Positions 63,394-64,000 of a stretch of DNA of 64,000 nt are shown piece by piece. Positions within the stretch are counted from its first letter, which is position 1. The number at the start of each line of letters is the position of its first letter. Position numbers and translations under genes: made by a program. This DNA is from Hermatobates lingyangjiaoensis (Eukaryota; Arthropoda; Insecta; Hemiptera; Hermatobatidae): positions 1,175,501 to 1,239,500 of the forward strand of contig JAPFBL010000114.1 of assembly GCA_026182355.1 (NCBI GenBank), given 5' to 3'. Below the pieces are notes generated by a model. That model did not search any database, was not told where the DNA came from, and saw only the letters and a list, made by a program, of their open reading frames with translations.

Positions 63394-64000
63394 AAATGTG
63401 ACTTTATTCGGGTTGACTTTCACCAAAGAAGTGATTTCCTTTAAAGCTGAAGACCTATTATGATTAGGAGGCTTGGCCCTCAGTCAAGTACTGGACAACG
63501 CTTTCCCAAACCGTTAAGTCCATCTGTCTTGCTTAACATCTGACAGCCATTTCCAACTGCTTCCAAAAATAGATTGAATCGTTTCAGAAATAGCTTAGCA
63601 TGGATATCATTCATAATAAAAAACGTGTTTCATAAAAAAAAATGGTCCGTTTTACTGTGCTACTTATTGCCAATTAATTTTGGATTAGAATGCATGCCAA
63701 TCAATTTATTGTAGATGTGGATCAAAAACTAAATCGTGCTTTTTTGATGCAAGTAGAAGAATTTTAAGCACGATTTCTTTACAGGACAAGTTAAGGAAAT
63801 GCCATAATGAGAAGTATAATGGCAGAACAAATATACACAGTTCTTTGTCTTAGGTAGTCCTACATGCTATAGCACAAATACCTATCACTATAATAGTCTG
63901 ATCGATTAGACAACCTTTGAATTTTTTATATAAACATAATTGATTCATCATGTTTTTGTAAACAAAACGTGGAAGCTGTTGTTCTCACGACTATAAGACT

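Overview
This is AT-rich eukaryotic nuclear DNA from an insect. The evidence is spliced genes with GT/AG introns of up to about 5.7 kb, an Osiris-family (DUF1676) exon (a family known only from insects), tRNA-derived SINEs with a CTAAC-type tail, and remnants of Jockey- and R1-like LINEs. Large repeat-filled introns suggest a big-genome, non-dipteran insect, possibly hemipteran; that last step is a guess.

Layout. (1) Positions 1-198 hold the last exon of an unidentified + strand gene, followed by a poly(A) signal. A 28-bp minisatellite (787-1131) and AT-rich DNA follow. (2) Positions 5164-20250 (- strand) hold a complete five-exon gene for a GH20 hexosaminidase D-like enzyme with an N-terminal membrane anchor. 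Exon phases join into 536 codons. Its introns are packed with hAT and pogo-like MITEs, SINEs, foldback palindromes and a 97-bp tandem array. (3) About 20.3-45 kb is gene-poor. It holds Jockey, RNase H and R1-like LINE fragments, SINEs, a two-copy ~570-bp element, foldbacks and a nine-copy 61-bp minisatellite. (4) About 45-54 kb is very AT-rich. It contains two splice-bounded candidate exons on the + strand, the last exon of an Osiris gene (52184-52545, - strand) and a short + strand exon resembling the C-terminal end of a trypsin-like domain (53522-53593). (5) 54-64 kb is repeats (nested SINE, foldback, 165-bp duplication) with one GC-rich block of unknown role.

Most notable observations. First, the seven-copy 97-bp array in intron 1 of the hexosaminidase gene is built from the 3' end of coding exon 1, including its splice donor, so the pre-mRNA carries seven near-identical donors. 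Second, several unrelated-looking dispersed foldback repeats share a hammerhead-ribozyme layout: a CUGANGA-like box, a hairpin, GAAA, a short palindromic helix III, a UH cleavage position and a complementary helix I. Two copies (40945-40987 and 56391-56433) keep all the core boxes. Hammerheads with short helix III are known from Penelope-like elements and retrozymes, so these may be relics or active copies of such retroelements.

All calls were made by eye. No alignment, folding program or database was used.
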